A DNA stretch of 64,000 nucleotides from Paenisporosarcina quisquiliarum_A (GCF_043641925.1 NZ_JBHZRU010000015.1:1-64000); one strand, 5' to 3'. Shown: positions 16,196-25,500, numbered from the stretch's first letter. A program made the numbers and translations. Notes: generated from the sequence alone by a model not told the origin.

Positions 16196-16480
16196 TCAGT
16201 CAGACTTTCTAACATCTTTCCAAGACAGAGCACTGTCGGGACTTTCTTCAAGTCTCTCGATTCTTTCAGCTATCATTCTAGCTTCTTTATCTTCAAGTTC
16301 TTGTAAGCGCATGTACATGGTTTCATAATCCGAATATGCCAACACGACTGTATCTACTTCGCTATTATCTGTAATGAATTGTGGATTAATTTTTGCTTTC
16401 CCTCGTATTTTCCCGAAATTTTTGGCAGCTATTGTAGCTGGTACTAACTGATCCGCTGTAAATTTAGGTTTTTCATTCAT
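16196..16480 (-). CDS. Phd/YefM-type antitoxin
   Basis: About 94 residues. The N-terminal half (ADQLVPATIAAKNFGKIRGKA) resembles Phd/YefM DNA-binding domains, NSEVDTVVLAYSDYETMYMRL is the typical middle, and the acidic helical C-terminus (RIERLEESPDSALSW) would cover the toxin. The frame also allows a GTG start at 16501, which has AAAGGAAGG close upstream; the ATG at 16480 is preferred by family length. A perfect palindrome over the promoter is the likely autoregulatory operator. Confidence 0.78.
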   Translation of the reverse strand: MNEKPKFTADQLVPATIAAKNFGKIRGKAKINPQFITDNSEVDTVVLAYSDYETMYMRLQELEDKEARMIAERIERLEESPDSALSWKDVRKSD

Positions 16481-16543
16481 ATTCACACCCACTTTCGACA
16501 CTTCCTTCCTTTAGAATATGTATTTTCCGAGTAAATATACGTA

Positions 16544-16583
16544 CTATTATACGTATTATAATACGTATAATAGCGTTATTCAA
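16544..16583 (-). promoter_or_regulatory. Toxin-antitoxin promoter with 30-bp perfect palindromic operator
   Basis: On the minus strand TTGAAT (16578-16583), exactly 17 nt, TATAAT (16555-16560). A perfect 30-bp palindrome at 16544-16573, with half-site CTATTATACGTATTA, covers the spacer and the -10. Binding there would block polymerase, as expected for antitoxin autorepression. Confidence 0.75.
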
Positions 16584-16605
16584 CTTTCATTACCGTACAT
16601 AACGC

Positions 16606-16671
16606 AAAAGTGCCAGGTACCGAAACATTCATGATTGTTTAAACATTCATGATTGTTTGTGTACCTGGCAC
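16606..16671 (-). terminator. GTGCCAGGTAC-type terminator of the mtnK-mtnA-aldolase operon
   Basis: Arms GTGCCAGGTAC / GTACCTGGCAC around two tandem copies of an 18-bp near-palindrome (AAACATTCATGATTGTTT). It begins about 4 nt after the aldolase stop and ends in TTTTGCG on the minus strand. The interior has visibly expanded by duplication compared with the copy at 15.75 kb. Confidence 0.78.
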
Positions 16672-16675
16672 CAAT

Positions 16676-17314
16676 TTATTTTTGTCCATATGTTTTAAAT
16701 TTTTCGGCCATGTGCTGCATTTCTGCGTCGTCTAGTACGACTGGTTCACCAATTGCCTTAGCTCTCGTATAGATTTCGCAGCAGAATTCGATTTCTTCAG
16801 CTACGGTAAATGCTGTTGCGATATTCGCTGCTCCAGCAAGTAAGCCGTGATTAGCTAGTAAGACGGCTTGACGGTCCACCATGGCGTCGAAAGCATGGTC
16901 AGCGAGTTCTTGTGAACCAAAGCTCGCATACTCAGCACAACGGACGTTCTTGCCCGAGAAAGCGACTAAGTATGATATGGCAGGTAGATCCCAGCGTAAG
17001 GAAGCAATCGTCGTGGCAAATGGTGAATGCGTGTGGACGATGGCATTTAAATCACTACGTTTTTTGTAAAAAATCGCATGCATCGGAAATTCACTTGATG
17101 GTGTTTTATTGCCATCCACTAAATTCCCTTCTAAATCCACAACTACAACATCTTCAGCGGTCATGACATCATAGTCGATTCCACTTGCACTAATAATCAT
17201 AAGTCCGGACTCTCGATCGAAAATGCTGATATTGCCGCCAGTCCCTTTCGTTAAGCCCCGCGTCATCATCAACTTACAATAATCTACGATTTGTTGACGT
17301 TCCTTCATAAACAT
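16676..17314 (-). CDS. Class II aldolase (fuculose-phosphate aldolase/DrdA type)
   Basis: About 212 residues, class II zinc aldolase fold. TKGTGGNIS binds phosphate, SSEFPMH carries the catalytic Glu, VHTHSPFA and LLANHGLL supply zinc-binding His residues. Placed after mtnK and mtnA it should split 5-deoxyribulose-1-phosphate or 5-methylthioribulose-1-phosphate to dihydroxyacetone phosphate and an aldehyde, as in the DHAP shunt/DrdKIA route known from B. thuringiensis and R. rubrum. It is not MtnB (dehydratase), which shares the fold, so that alternative remains. GTG at 17323 overlaps the mtnA stop; ATG at 17314 follows GGGGTGA. Confidence 0.82.
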   Translation of the reverse strand: MFMKERQQIVDYCKLMMTRGLTKGTGGNISIFDRESGLMIISASGIDYDVMTAEDVVVVDLEGNLVDGNKTPSSEFPMHAIFYKKRSDLNAIVHTHSPFATTIASLRWDLPAISYLVAFSGKNVRCAEYASFGSQELADHAFDAMVDRQAVLLANHGLLAGAANIATAFTVAEEIEFCCEIYTRAKAIGEPVVLDDAEMQHMAEKFKTYGQK

Positions 17315-17319
17315 ATGAA

Positions 17320-18330
17320 TCACCCCAAAAGTTTCGCTAAATTTTCTTTAAATGGTGCACGGACGATCCCCTTTTCAGTCACGATTGCTGTGATATGTTC
17401 AGCAGGTGTTACGTCAAATGCTGGATTATACACATTGATATGTGCCGGAGCGGTTAACTTACCGAATCCTTCAATGACTTCTGATTTATCCCGTTCTTCA
17501 ATCGGTATTTCAGCACCTGTTGGCGTTTGTAAATCGATGGTAGGCGTTGGAGCTGCAATATAGAATGGAATGCCATAGTGCTTCGCTAAGATCGACACTC
17601 CGAGGGTACCAATTTTGTTTGCCGTATCGCCGTTTGCTGCCACTCGGTCGCACCCGACGATTACTGCTTGAATTTTGCCTTGCGACATCACCATGCCAGC
17701 CATCGAATCGGTAATAACCGTCACATCAATGCCTGCTCTGCTTAACTCTAAAGCGGTTAACGTCGACCCTTGCAAGCGCGGGCGAGTTTCATCCGCAAAC
17801 ACTTTAAAGTCCCATCCTTTTTCTTTCGCCAAATACATCGGAGCAGTTGCTGTTCCGTATTTAGACGTTGCTAACGAACCCGCATTACAATGCGTTAAAA
17901 TGCCCATCCCATCATTTAGAAGGGTTAATAAGTTTTCTCCAATGGCTCGATTGATTTCTTCGTCTTCTTTATGGATCGCTTTTGCTTCTTCCAATAAAGC
18001 CTCTTTAAGACTGTCGCTCTTGACCGCTTTCATACGATCCAGTGCCCAGAATAAGTTAACTGCTGTTGGACGTGATGTTGCTAAATAATCTGCGTGTTTT
18101 TGAACTTCTTCTTCTATATTACTCGTGACATCGCTAACGCCAAGGTACACACCGTATGCTGCAGCCACACCAATAGCGGGTGCTCCTCGCACTTTCATCG
18201 TGACAATGGCGTCCCATACACTGTCTACGGTCGTAAATTCTTCATAGACGATCTCATTCGGTAATTTCGTTTGATCGAGTAAAACGAGTGCATCGTTTTT
18301 CCATTCGATTGGATTTAGTGGTTCATTCAT
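17320..18330 (-). CDS. mtnA: S-methyl-5-thioribose-1-phosphate isomerase
   Basis: A 336-residue isomerase of the eIF2B-like family. It converts the aldose 1-phosphate (methylthioribose or deoxyribose) to the ketose 1-phosphate. KVRGAPAIGVAAA is the substrate loop, HCNAGSLAT carries the catalytic Cys, and GCDRVAANGDTANKIGT the catalytic Asp. It overlaps mtnK by 4 nt and the aldolase by a few nt, so the three genes are translationally coupled. No S-box leader is visible upstream. Confidence 0.92.
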   Translation of the reverse strand: MNEPLNPIEWKNDALVLLDQTKLPNEIVYEEFTTVDSVWDAIVTMKVRGAPAIGVAAAYGVYLGVSDVTSNIEEEVQKHADYLATSRPTAVNLFWALDRMKAVKSDSLKEALLEEAKAIHKEDEEINRAIGENLLTLLNDGMGILTHCNAGSLATSKYGTATAPMYLAKEKGWDFKVFADETRPRLQGSTLTALELSRAGIDVTVITDSMAGMVMSQGKIQAVIVGCDRVAANGDTANKIGTLGVSILAKHYGIPFYIAAPTPTIDLQTPTGAEIPIEERDKSEVIEGFGKLTAPAHINVYNPAFDVTPAEHITAIVTEKGIVRAPFKENLAKLLG

Positions 18331-19547
18331 TTCATTTCCTCCTGCAGTGCATTTTGGAGTGCCACAATATAAGCTTCTCCTGTATCGAACTGTGCTTGAT
18401 TCATAATTAATTCAGTCGCCACGCGCAAGCAAATTCGTTCTGCCTGTAAGCGTTTTTCAAGGGGCTCGATACTCGTAATATCTTTTACTTTCGCTAATCC
18501 GACAATGCGTCGTGCGAGTTCTAGTCCCGCCATACCAGCAGTGTCTTGAAGGACTTCATTCAAATAGTCGAGTTTAAAATCCTTGTTTTTTGCCGTTAAC
18601 TCCGTTGCATAGGTATCCCATGTTGTACAGAATTTATTCGAAAACAATTCAATGACATCAACTAGCGTATGTTCAGTCCAATTGGTGAACTCTTGGTTTT
18701 CGTAAGCATGACTACGAGCCCATGCAAAAATCAGATTCGCCATCACATTGCCGATATCGTACCCCATCGGTCCGAAAAAGGCGAATTCAGGGTCAATGAC
18801 TTTCGTATCATTTTGGTCAATAAAAACAGATCCCGTATGCAAATCTCCATGAATCAAAGCTTGAGCATGATTCATGAATTTGAATTTCAATTTAGCTACA
18901 TGTACATGTAAATCTGCATCATCATATAAAAGGGTTTGAACAAACGCTTCATTCCCAGGGGTAATTTCATTGCGATTAAACTGGTTATGGAAAGGTTCTG
19001 TAAAGACAAGGTCCTCTGAAATCTCACAAAGCTCCGGATTGCTATAAGCTTGAACAAGTGCTTTTTTGTCTTTATGATTCATCACGACGTCCGATGTTCT
19101 AACAAGCGTATTCGCTAAAAAATCTGTGATATGTTCTGCAAATTTCGGGAACGTTTCAAAGCGATTGAGTGCCGTCCGCATTATCGTTAAGTGGGACAAA
19201 TCCTCCATCACACAACAGCTCATCGTTTCGTCTAAAATGAATATCTTTGGCACTAACCCTGGTGCTAGCTCATGCTGTAACTGCAACGCTTCCGTTTCAA
19301 TCTTATTGCGACTTGTAGATAAGACAAACTCGTCTGAAATGCGCGCAGTTGTACCCGCTTGTTTTACGATGACGGATTCATTCGAGTTTTTATTCACAAC
19401 TCGGTACACATAATTTAGATTTCCATCCCCGATTTCTTCACAGCTTATCGCGTCTGCATTCACATCTTTAAAAGAATCCACATGCTTCTTCACATAATTC
19501 ATGACATCTTGGTTATTCATTAAAAAGTACTGATTGAACGTCTGCAT
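18327..19547 (-). CDS. mtnK: S-methyl-5-thioribose kinase
   Basis: About 406 residues, aminoglycoside-phosphotransferase-like kinase fold. IGDGNLNYVYRV is the nucleotide loop, CVMEDLSHLTIMR the hinge, LIHGDLHTGSVFI the catalytic loop and KVIDPEFAFFGPMGYDIG the metal-binding DPE segment typical of MtnK. It phosphorylates 5-methylthioribose (possibly 5-deoxyribose). First gene of a coupled operon. The start at 19547 is chosen because AAAGGAG lies 11 nt upstream; a frame start at 19586 has no ribosome site. Only the 21-bp array and a hairpin lie upstream. Confidence 0.9.
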   Translation of the reverse strand: MQTFNQYFLMNNQDVMNYVKKHVDSFKDVNADAISCEEIGDGNLNYVYRVVNKNSNESVIVKQAGTTARISDEFVLSTSRNKIETEALQLQHELAPGLVPKIFILDETMSCCVMEDLSHLTIMRTALNRFETFPKFAEHITDFLANTLVRTSDVVMNHKDKKALVQAYSNPELCEISEDLVFTEPFHNQFNRNEITPGNEAFVQTLLYDDADLHVHVAKLKFKFMNHAQALIHGDLHTGSVFIDQNDTKVIDPEFAFFGPMGYDIGNVMANLIFAWARSHAYENQEFTNWTEHTLVDVIELFSNKFCTTWDTYATELTAKNKDFKLDYLNEVLQDTAGMAGLELARRIVGLAKVKDITSIEPLEKRLQAERICLRVATELIMNQAQFDTGEAYIVALQNALQEEMK

Positions 19548-19616
19548 ATCGTAAGATGCTCCTTTATAAATCTTTTTTTCTATCATACCAAATGCGAGGA
19601 TTCTTGAGGGAATGAC

Positions 19617-19712
19617 ATTCTATATTTTGAGTGTGTTATTAGAGGATTTTTGGGTGCAAATGAAGATTCAACTTATATATTCTCGAATTCGTGCGGTAAA
19701 TTCAAGGATTCA
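19617..19712. repeat. 21-bp phased repeat array, family A, array 6 (five degenerate units)
   Basis: Cores at 19617, 19638, 19659, 19679 and 19700 (spacing 21, 21, 20, 21). The last is ATTCAAGGATTCA and the fourth ATTCTCGAATTCG; the others are eroded (AATGAAGATTCAA) but stay in phase. It lies immediately before GATGCAAAA and the GTGCCAGGTAC hairpin, and about 70 bp upstream of mtnK. Confidence 0.7.
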
Positions 19713-19721
19713 CCTGTTTCA

Positions 19722-19792
19722 GATGCAAAAGTGCCAGGTACACAAACAATTGCGTTTGTTTAAACAAACGTGAATGTTTGTGTACCTGGCAC
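19722..19792 (-). terminator. GTGCCAGGTAC-type terminator of the yknW/yknX-like pair
   Basis: Arms GTGCCAGGTACACAAAC / GTTTGTGTACCTGGCAC with interior CAATTGCGTTTGTTTAAAC. It begins 4 nt after the stop codon and is followed by TTTTGC on the minus strand. Confidence 0.78.
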
Positions 19793-19796
19793 CGAT

Positions 19797-21089
19797 TTAA
19801 AAGATTAAGTGTTTCATATAGAATTTCCAACCTGCATCTTTAACGGAATCCATTGTAGGAAGATCCATTGGCATAGGGAAGAAAATGGCTGGAGCATATC
19901 GGTAGTCGCTAATCGATGGTTCATATACGATAACCGATCCGGCTGCTATTCCCTCACTTAAAATCGATCTTGTTTTCCAATCAAATGCAATTTTAACAGG
20001 TGTTTTAACAGCAAAGCCATTTGCAGAGACAATATGAGCTATTGCATCCTGTTCAAATCGATCGTATAACCAAGCCGAATTGACTGACACCGCATCTTTC
20101 GCTTCATGCACCAATATAAGTGAGTTTGTATTGTTTCCGAAAGGCAATGTTTCAATTGGCTCGTTTGGCTGAACACGTACTTCATAATAAGCTAACGGAT
20201 TTGCTTGTTCTTTTGGATCTAATGCTTGATACGCTTTCAACCATTCAGAATCTGTCGCCGGTACTTGAGAAACAGAAAGTACAACGCCTTCAACTGATGT
20301 TTCTAATCCGTCCGCTTGAATTCTTACGCGATCATTTGCTTGAATGTCTTGCCATTGTTCGTCGGTCGCATACGTCACGATGACTTTCTGCGAGCTATAA
20401 AGATCGACAGCTAATTGTCCGTTCTCATCTCGAATTTCTGATACGACGCCTTCGACTGGACTAATAATGGCTGTTGCGCCTTCTTGTGCAAGCTGCGCAT
20501 CCACCACAACCAATTGTCGATTTACTTCAGCTAGTTCTTGCTCCGCTTGAGAAATGGCTTGGGCAAAGGCACCGTCTTGTTGTACATCAACTTCTACATC
20601 CACGTTAATGTCCACTTCGATAGGCTGCTCTTCCGTACCTCCAATAATGCTATCGGTTTGATTGGCATCTGAGGAATTGTCAGATTGCGCTTGTGAGCGG
20701 TCTGACTCAAGTGAACTGATCGTACTATTAATATCCGTTAGTTGACGTTCTAATGCTTCACGCTCTGCTTCCCAAATCGCGCGTTGCTCATCTGCAGAAG
20801 CCGTATTTAGCTGGGCTAGTTCAGTCCCCGTTTGGACTACATCGCCTTCTTTTACAAGCCAACCATCAACTGTGTTTTCATCTTTGACATACACAGTTGT
20901 TATTAGTTCAGGAGCTACTAAAGATTCCTTCGGTAATTGCTCTTCGAATGTGCCTGTTGCTACTCTTTCATAATCATGAACATATAGTGTTTTTGGAATG
21001 ATGCTTTTCTCACTAAATAATAAAATTGCGTTCGCACCTAAAAATGCTGCAATTGCGATTGAGAGACCAATCGTTACCCATTTATTCAA
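19797..21089 (-). CDS. Membrane-fusion (HlyD/YknX-like) adaptor protein
   Basis: About 430 residues. An N-terminal membrane anchor (WVTIGLSIAIAAFLGANAILLF) precedes a lipoyl-like half (LVKEGDVVQTGTELAQL), a long coiled-coil hairpin (REALERQLTDINSTISSLESD ... AEQELAEVNRQLVVVDAQL) split by an acidic insert with EVDINVDVEVDV repeats, the second lipoyl half (IISPVEGVVSEI) and a beta-barrel domain. This matches ABC-transporter adaptors such as YknX. The start is a TTG at 21089 overlapping the stop of the upstream gene, with AAGGAGGTG 6 nt before; a longer frame to 21146 lies inside that gene. No ABC permease or ATPase is adjacent. Confidence 0.75.
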   Translation of the reverse strand: MNKWVTIGLSIAIAAFLGANAILLFSEKSIIPKTLYVHDYERVATGTFEEQLPKESLVAPELITTVYVKDENTVDGWLVKEGDVVQTGTELAQLNTASADEQRAIWEAEREALERQLTDINSTISSLESDRSQAQSDNSSDANQTDSIIGGTEEQPIEVDINVDVEVDVQQDGAFAQAISQAEQELAEVNRQLVVVDAQLAQEGATAIISPVEGVVSEIRDENGQLAVDLYSSQKVIVTYATDEQWQDIQANDRVRIQADGLETSVEGVVLSVSQVPATDSEWLKAYQALDPKEQANPLAYYEVRVQPNEPIETLPFGNNTNSLILVHEAKDAVSVNSAWLYDRFEQDAIAHIVSANGFAVKTPVKIAFDWKTRSILSEGIAAGSVIVYEPSISDYRYAPAIFFPMPMDLPTMDSVKDAGWKFYMKHLIF

Positions 21090-21804
21090 CGTCAGCACCT
21101 CCTTCAATAAAACGGACATACCATTCTTCAAATGGAATGAAGCCAACTGCCGCTGTAATAAGTGCCATCAAAACATGCATAACTAGCACTAACAAGAAGA
21201 TGTGTGAAGATTTGTAATCTGAAAATGCTCGAATGAAACGAACTTGAAGTGCAATAATGAGTGCTGTAAAAATAGTTAACTGATTAAAGAAAAAGATGAA
21301 GAATGGTTGTTCTAAAAAGGTCCCTGCTAGAGGTCCAAAAGAAAATAGGGACACTGGCGTGGTGAAACCTAAAAGGACAAAGATGATAAACATTAAAGCT
21401 TTTTCTATTAATAGAATGCCAAGTACATATAATTGCAAAACAGCGAGTTTAGATAACTCAATGTGCGTAAGTTTGTTTAATAAAAATGCAATCCCGAAAA
21501 AGTGAAATGCCATATAAATGAAAGCCCATATCAATATACCCACTAAAGATAAAATGCGAGCCAAAGTAAATGCGTCACTTCCAGCCACCACGAAAGTTGA
21601 TGTAAGATTTTCTGTATTCATTCCCCAAAATTCACGTACAGCGAATAATAGAAGACCCAGTAAACCTACCATCCAAACGCGTGTCTTAAAGTCTCTCATT
21701 TGTGCATTTGCAAGATTATCGATTAACTCTTGCTGTCTAGAAAAATATCTCCAAAATCGAAAATCAAAAATCATGTCATCGAAATCCCTTCTCATACCTA
21801 CCAT
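21082..21804 (-). CDS. Yip1-type membrane protein (YknW-like)
   Basis: A 240-residue integral membrane protein with five hydrophobic segments (VWMVGLLGLLLFAV, ILSLVGILIWAFIYMAFHFFG, ILLIEKALMFIIFVLLGF, FTALIIALQV, IFLLVLVMHVLMALITAAVGF). The arrangement and its partner resemble B. subtilis YknW, a Yip1-family membrane protein that helps assemble the YknXYZ transporter. It is translationally coupled to the adaptor gene. The start is uncertain: 21804, 21795 or 21774 are possible, none with a strong ribosome site. Confidence 0.62.
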   Translation of the reverse strand: MVGMRRDFDDMIFDFRFWRYFSRQQELIDNLANAQMRDFKTRVWMVGLLGLLLFAVREFWGMNTENLTSTFVVAGSDAFTLARILSLVGILIWAFIYMAFHFFGIAFLLNKLTHIELSKLAVLQLYVLGILLIEKALMFIIFVLLGFTTPVSLFSFGPLAGTFLEQPFFIFFFNQLTIFTALIIALQVRFIRAFSDYKSSHIFLLVLVMHVLMALITAAVGFIPFEEWYVRFIEGGADVE

Positions 21805-22405
21805 ATGCTTTTAATCTTTCTCTACTTTACCAAATAACGACAACGCTTGTAACCTACAAAGGGTCGTATTTTAGCAAATCTGATGAGAAATACTCAGTAC
21901 ATATGTCATACGATGCATAATTTTAAGGGATTTTGACGTTTTTTTACTTTATTAGGAGAAGTGAGACCTAACCCCCCTAGGCTAGGCAGATGGCTTTCTC
22001 CCATTCAATTGGCCATGTCTTGCGAATGGGGAAATAGGAATGAGATCTATCGAAATTTGCAAGATCTATGTATGGAATTAGCAATCTCTATAAATCTTCT
22101 ACCCTAATGAAGAGGTTTATAGCTCATCTTTATTATATAAGGAAGAATCTTAAAATGGAATATATTACCTTAAAGTTGTATTTTGCCACTCCATACGACC
22201 CAAATTAGTATTTCGACCATCAAATAGGGCGGAAAATTGAATTTTGCCTATAGTCAATATAGTAATTTTAAAATTATATTAAAAAAACAAGTTTATTTTT
22301 TTATTAATATGGGCATTCTTCTTGTAACATTCAGTATTTTAATTCGTACAAATAGATATAAAAGGACCGTTCAATCGGAACAAATTAAGGAAAGGAAGTG
22401 ACATC
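21805..22405. other. 600-bp intergenic stretch, mostly featureless
   Basis: AT-rich. It holds an imperfect hairpin near 22111-22124/22131-22144 (CTATAAATCTTC versus GAAGAGGTTTATAG) and three loosely related blocks 30-31 bp apart (TATTTTGCC at 22179, TATTTCGACC at 22209, AATTTTGCC at 22240). I see no gene, tRNA or riboswitch. It contains the upstream region of the small gene at 22406. Confidence 0.4.
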
Positions 22406-22510
22406 ATGAACATTGAAAAGTTCTTATCAGTTAATAAAGAAGATATTGTCTTTGGCATTGTAGGTTCAAGTGTTTCCGTGCTGTTGTTATATATAATTTC
22501 TTCTATATAG
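22406..22510 (+). CDS. 34-residue single-pass membrane peptide
   Basis: ATG after a strong ribosome site (AAAGGAAGTG, 5 nt spacing) opens a 34-codon frame. A charged N-terminus (MNIEKFLSVNKEDIVF) is followed by a hydrophobic helix (GIVGSSVSVLLLYIISSI). A TATAAA lies about 50 bp upstream. Too short for standard gene finders. It could be a small regulatory membrane protein, a type I toxin-like or bacteriocin-like peptide; nothing decides. A shared terminator follows at 22542. Confidence 0.55.
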   Translation: MNIEKFLSVNKEDIVFGIVGSSVSVLLLYIISSI

Positions 22511-22541
22511 GAGTGATAAATAAATGGAAAAGCCAACATGA

Positions 22542-22576
22542 AAGCCCTTCCCCGTTAAATGAACCGGAGAAGGGCT
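22542..22576. terminator. Bidirectional terminator between the small peptide and the secreted nuclease
   Basis: AAGCCCTTC..CCG / CGG..GAAGGGCTT arms with a 9-10-nt loop; ATTTTCATG follows on the plus strand and TTTCATG on the minus strand. Confidence 0.7.
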
Positions 22577-22587
22577 TATTTTCATGC

Positions 22588-25500
22588 TTATTTTGTTTTT
22601 ACGATTGTAATAGCATCCGTATTTTTCACTTTAAATGTCCACTTCGAACCTTTTGATGTAACAGGAGCGTTTTTCCACTTTCCTTTTTCATCAAGCTCAA
22701 ACGTTTTCATATGTCGGTGATCGATTGGTTCGCTGAAATTCCATACGAACGATAAATGTCCAGTTAGTTCAATTTCATCACCACTCGCATCTGTCATTTC
22801 AAATGCAAATGGATCCACCAATACGGTTTCAGAATGCTTGCCTTTACTACTTTCTACATATTCAGCGTCGGCCGTTTGGTCGTACGTAAATGTGACGGCA
22901 CCGTCTGCTTCTTGTACTAATTTTGCTACGTGATTTGGATCTAGGTTCACTTCTAATTGTCCATAGTCAAGGACAACATCTTTGCCGGATTCCATTAATG
23001 AAGTTAATTTGTCTTCAGAAACAGCAATTGATGTTTCTTCAAATAACTCGTTTTCAGGAATCGTGATACGAACTTCTCCGTTTGTGATTTCCTCTTCCCA
23101 TTCCCCTTCTTCAACCACACCGTCTGCTGGTTTTTTTAATGAAGTACGAATTAAAATCGGGTCATGGTCAGACGCGCGACCATGCTCTTCCATATAAAGT
23201 GCATTGATGTGAATCATATCAATCACTGTTTGATCAGCTAAGTTATTCGTTACTAACACATGGTCAAGAACTTGTGAGTTCCCTTGGTAATAGTAAGAGA
23301 AACGCTCTCCTGCTGGTACTTTTTCTACCATGTTTGTTAAAATGCCACCTTTAAGTGCTGCAAGAGCTGGTGTGAATTCGAAATCATTCATATCCCCAGC
23401 AACAATTACTTTTAAGTCTGGATTTTGTGCTTGCCCTTTTTTAATAAAGTCATTAATCATCGTTGCTAGTTCAATACGTTCAGCTTCTGAACCAAGATAT
23501 GGTGGTTGGTTTTTGCCGAATAAAGGCTGGTCCCCACCTTTTGAGTTTAAGTGAGTCCCTATAACCACTACTTTTTCACCTTGGAATTCAAATTGTGCAG
23601 CTAATGGCTTACGTGTATTTTGTTGAGGTAAATCAAGAATGCGGCCAGGGTTTAATGTTAACTCCCCATTTTCCCAAGCAACCGCTTCAGTTGAGCCACC
23701 TTTTGTTCCTTCAGATAGTGAAACACGCTCTGGATTGTACAAATAGCCTACACGAATGTTACCGCCCGGCTGTCCGCCATCTTGATCATATTCTGGTGCT
23801 ATGTCAGTCCATTCATAAGCTGGTCCACCTGCTGCAGTGATTGCTGCGATTAGACGTTCATAGCTAGCAGAAGCATCTGAGCTTCCTGAAGCAGTTGGTC
23901 CGTCATTATCTTGAACTTCTACTAACGTGATAATGTCTGGTGATTTCATGTTTTCTACGAACGATTTTGCGATTTTTTCCACTTTTTCATCTGGTGTATT
24001 GTTTGTATTTGTAGAGAAATTCTCCACATTATAAGCAGCTACCGTTAATTCATCTTCTTTAAATTCAATATCGGTCACGACATCTGGACGTTCTGAAACA
24101 TTAAGTTCCGGAAGATCTGATTCTTCTGCCCAAAGCTTATAGTTACCAAAACCAAACCCGAATACGCCAACGATTTCTCCCGTATAGAAGTCTCCTGCTT
24201 TAGCAATATAGCTTTCATTATCAAAATCAACAACAATTCGTTCTGGGTTGTAATCATTTGCCGATAAATTAATACCGCCAAAGTCGTTGAACGTTGTATT
24301 CGAGTCACCTGAAACAACAATTACTTCACCATATTTTTGAGGTCCCACTACTTTTGCATTTGATACTGCAACACGCATTAACTCCACTGATTCATAAAAA
24401 TCGATTCCATCTTCTGCTGGATCAAATAAAGTTAAACCATCGTTATCGATGATTTCAGTTGGTGGGAAAATGTCTTTATTGATTATTAATGGTGCTGGTA
24501 GTTCGTGAGTTCCATTAGCAACAGTAGTTGTTGCTCGAATTCGTGTAATAGGCAAATCATTATCTTTCATATCTGAATAGCCTTCGTAATACCATTCTTC
24601 AACAGTACCAGCGACTGTTACAACATCGCCTACTTCCATGCCATTCGCTGTCTTATTTACCATAATCGCTTCCGATGTTGTGTTGTCGTCATCTGGAGTG
24701 ATGTCTTGAATCACAAAGTTTGCTGAGTTGTATAAATGAGTAACAACACCTGTGATTTCATTTACAGTTGCATCCGTGTAATCCGAGTAATGACCGCTTC
24801 CTTGAATATCGCGGATTTGAAGATCATTTACTTTCAACACATTGTAAGTGAATGAGAACACGTCAGACGTTGTATCACTTACAGCAATGGCTTTAATTGT
24901 TGTGTCTTTAGTTAATACAATCTTGCCTGTATATTCAGGACTTGCTGTTGTTGGAGTTGACCCATCAACTGTGTAGTGAATTTTGGCTCCTTCAATCGGA
25001 GTAATTAAAGCAATTTCAGTTCCTTCAGAAACTGTCCCTGGATAAATATCCGTGTAAACAGCGGGTTTATTCACCAAGTCAAAGCTCTCAAGACCTAAAG
25101 TTTTTACTTGATAGGTTGTATTGTATATAGAGGCTATACCTGAGATATTAACAAGTTCGCCTTCCTTATAACGTTGAGCAAATGTAGCATAGTCTAATCC
25201 ATTACGGTTATCGTTTCGAATAACAACCGATTCACCGTTTTCATGAGTTGCAGTAAACTCGAACGTTCCGTAATCGTTTACTTTTTCTAAGTTAGTAATG
25301 ACAACATTGTTCAATTGAATACGTTCACCTTGCGTCTCTTCATTGACACCAGCTGGCGTTATTTCTTGTGCAGCTGGTAAAGTGTTTCCTGATGAAAGTT
25401 TTGTGATTTTCGATGGTTGAATTTGAAGTTCGCCACTGTAAGGACTTACTTTTCCTTCAAGTTCAACAATGTCTCCTGGATTGACGTCAGCTGCTGTTGT

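Noticed and set aside
18327..19730. S-box (SAM) riboswitch before mtnK
   Set aside because: The region upstream of mtnK is occupied by array 6 and a terminator; no S-box core is seen.
21881..21921. Hammerhead-like CTGATGAGAAA motif
   Set aside because: The needed stems and GAAA/cleavage triplet arrangement cannot be formed.
22179..22250. Three blocks about 30 bp apart (TATTTTGCC type)
   Set aside because: Only three units with short similarity; could be chance in AT-rich DNA, so not called as a fourth repeat family.
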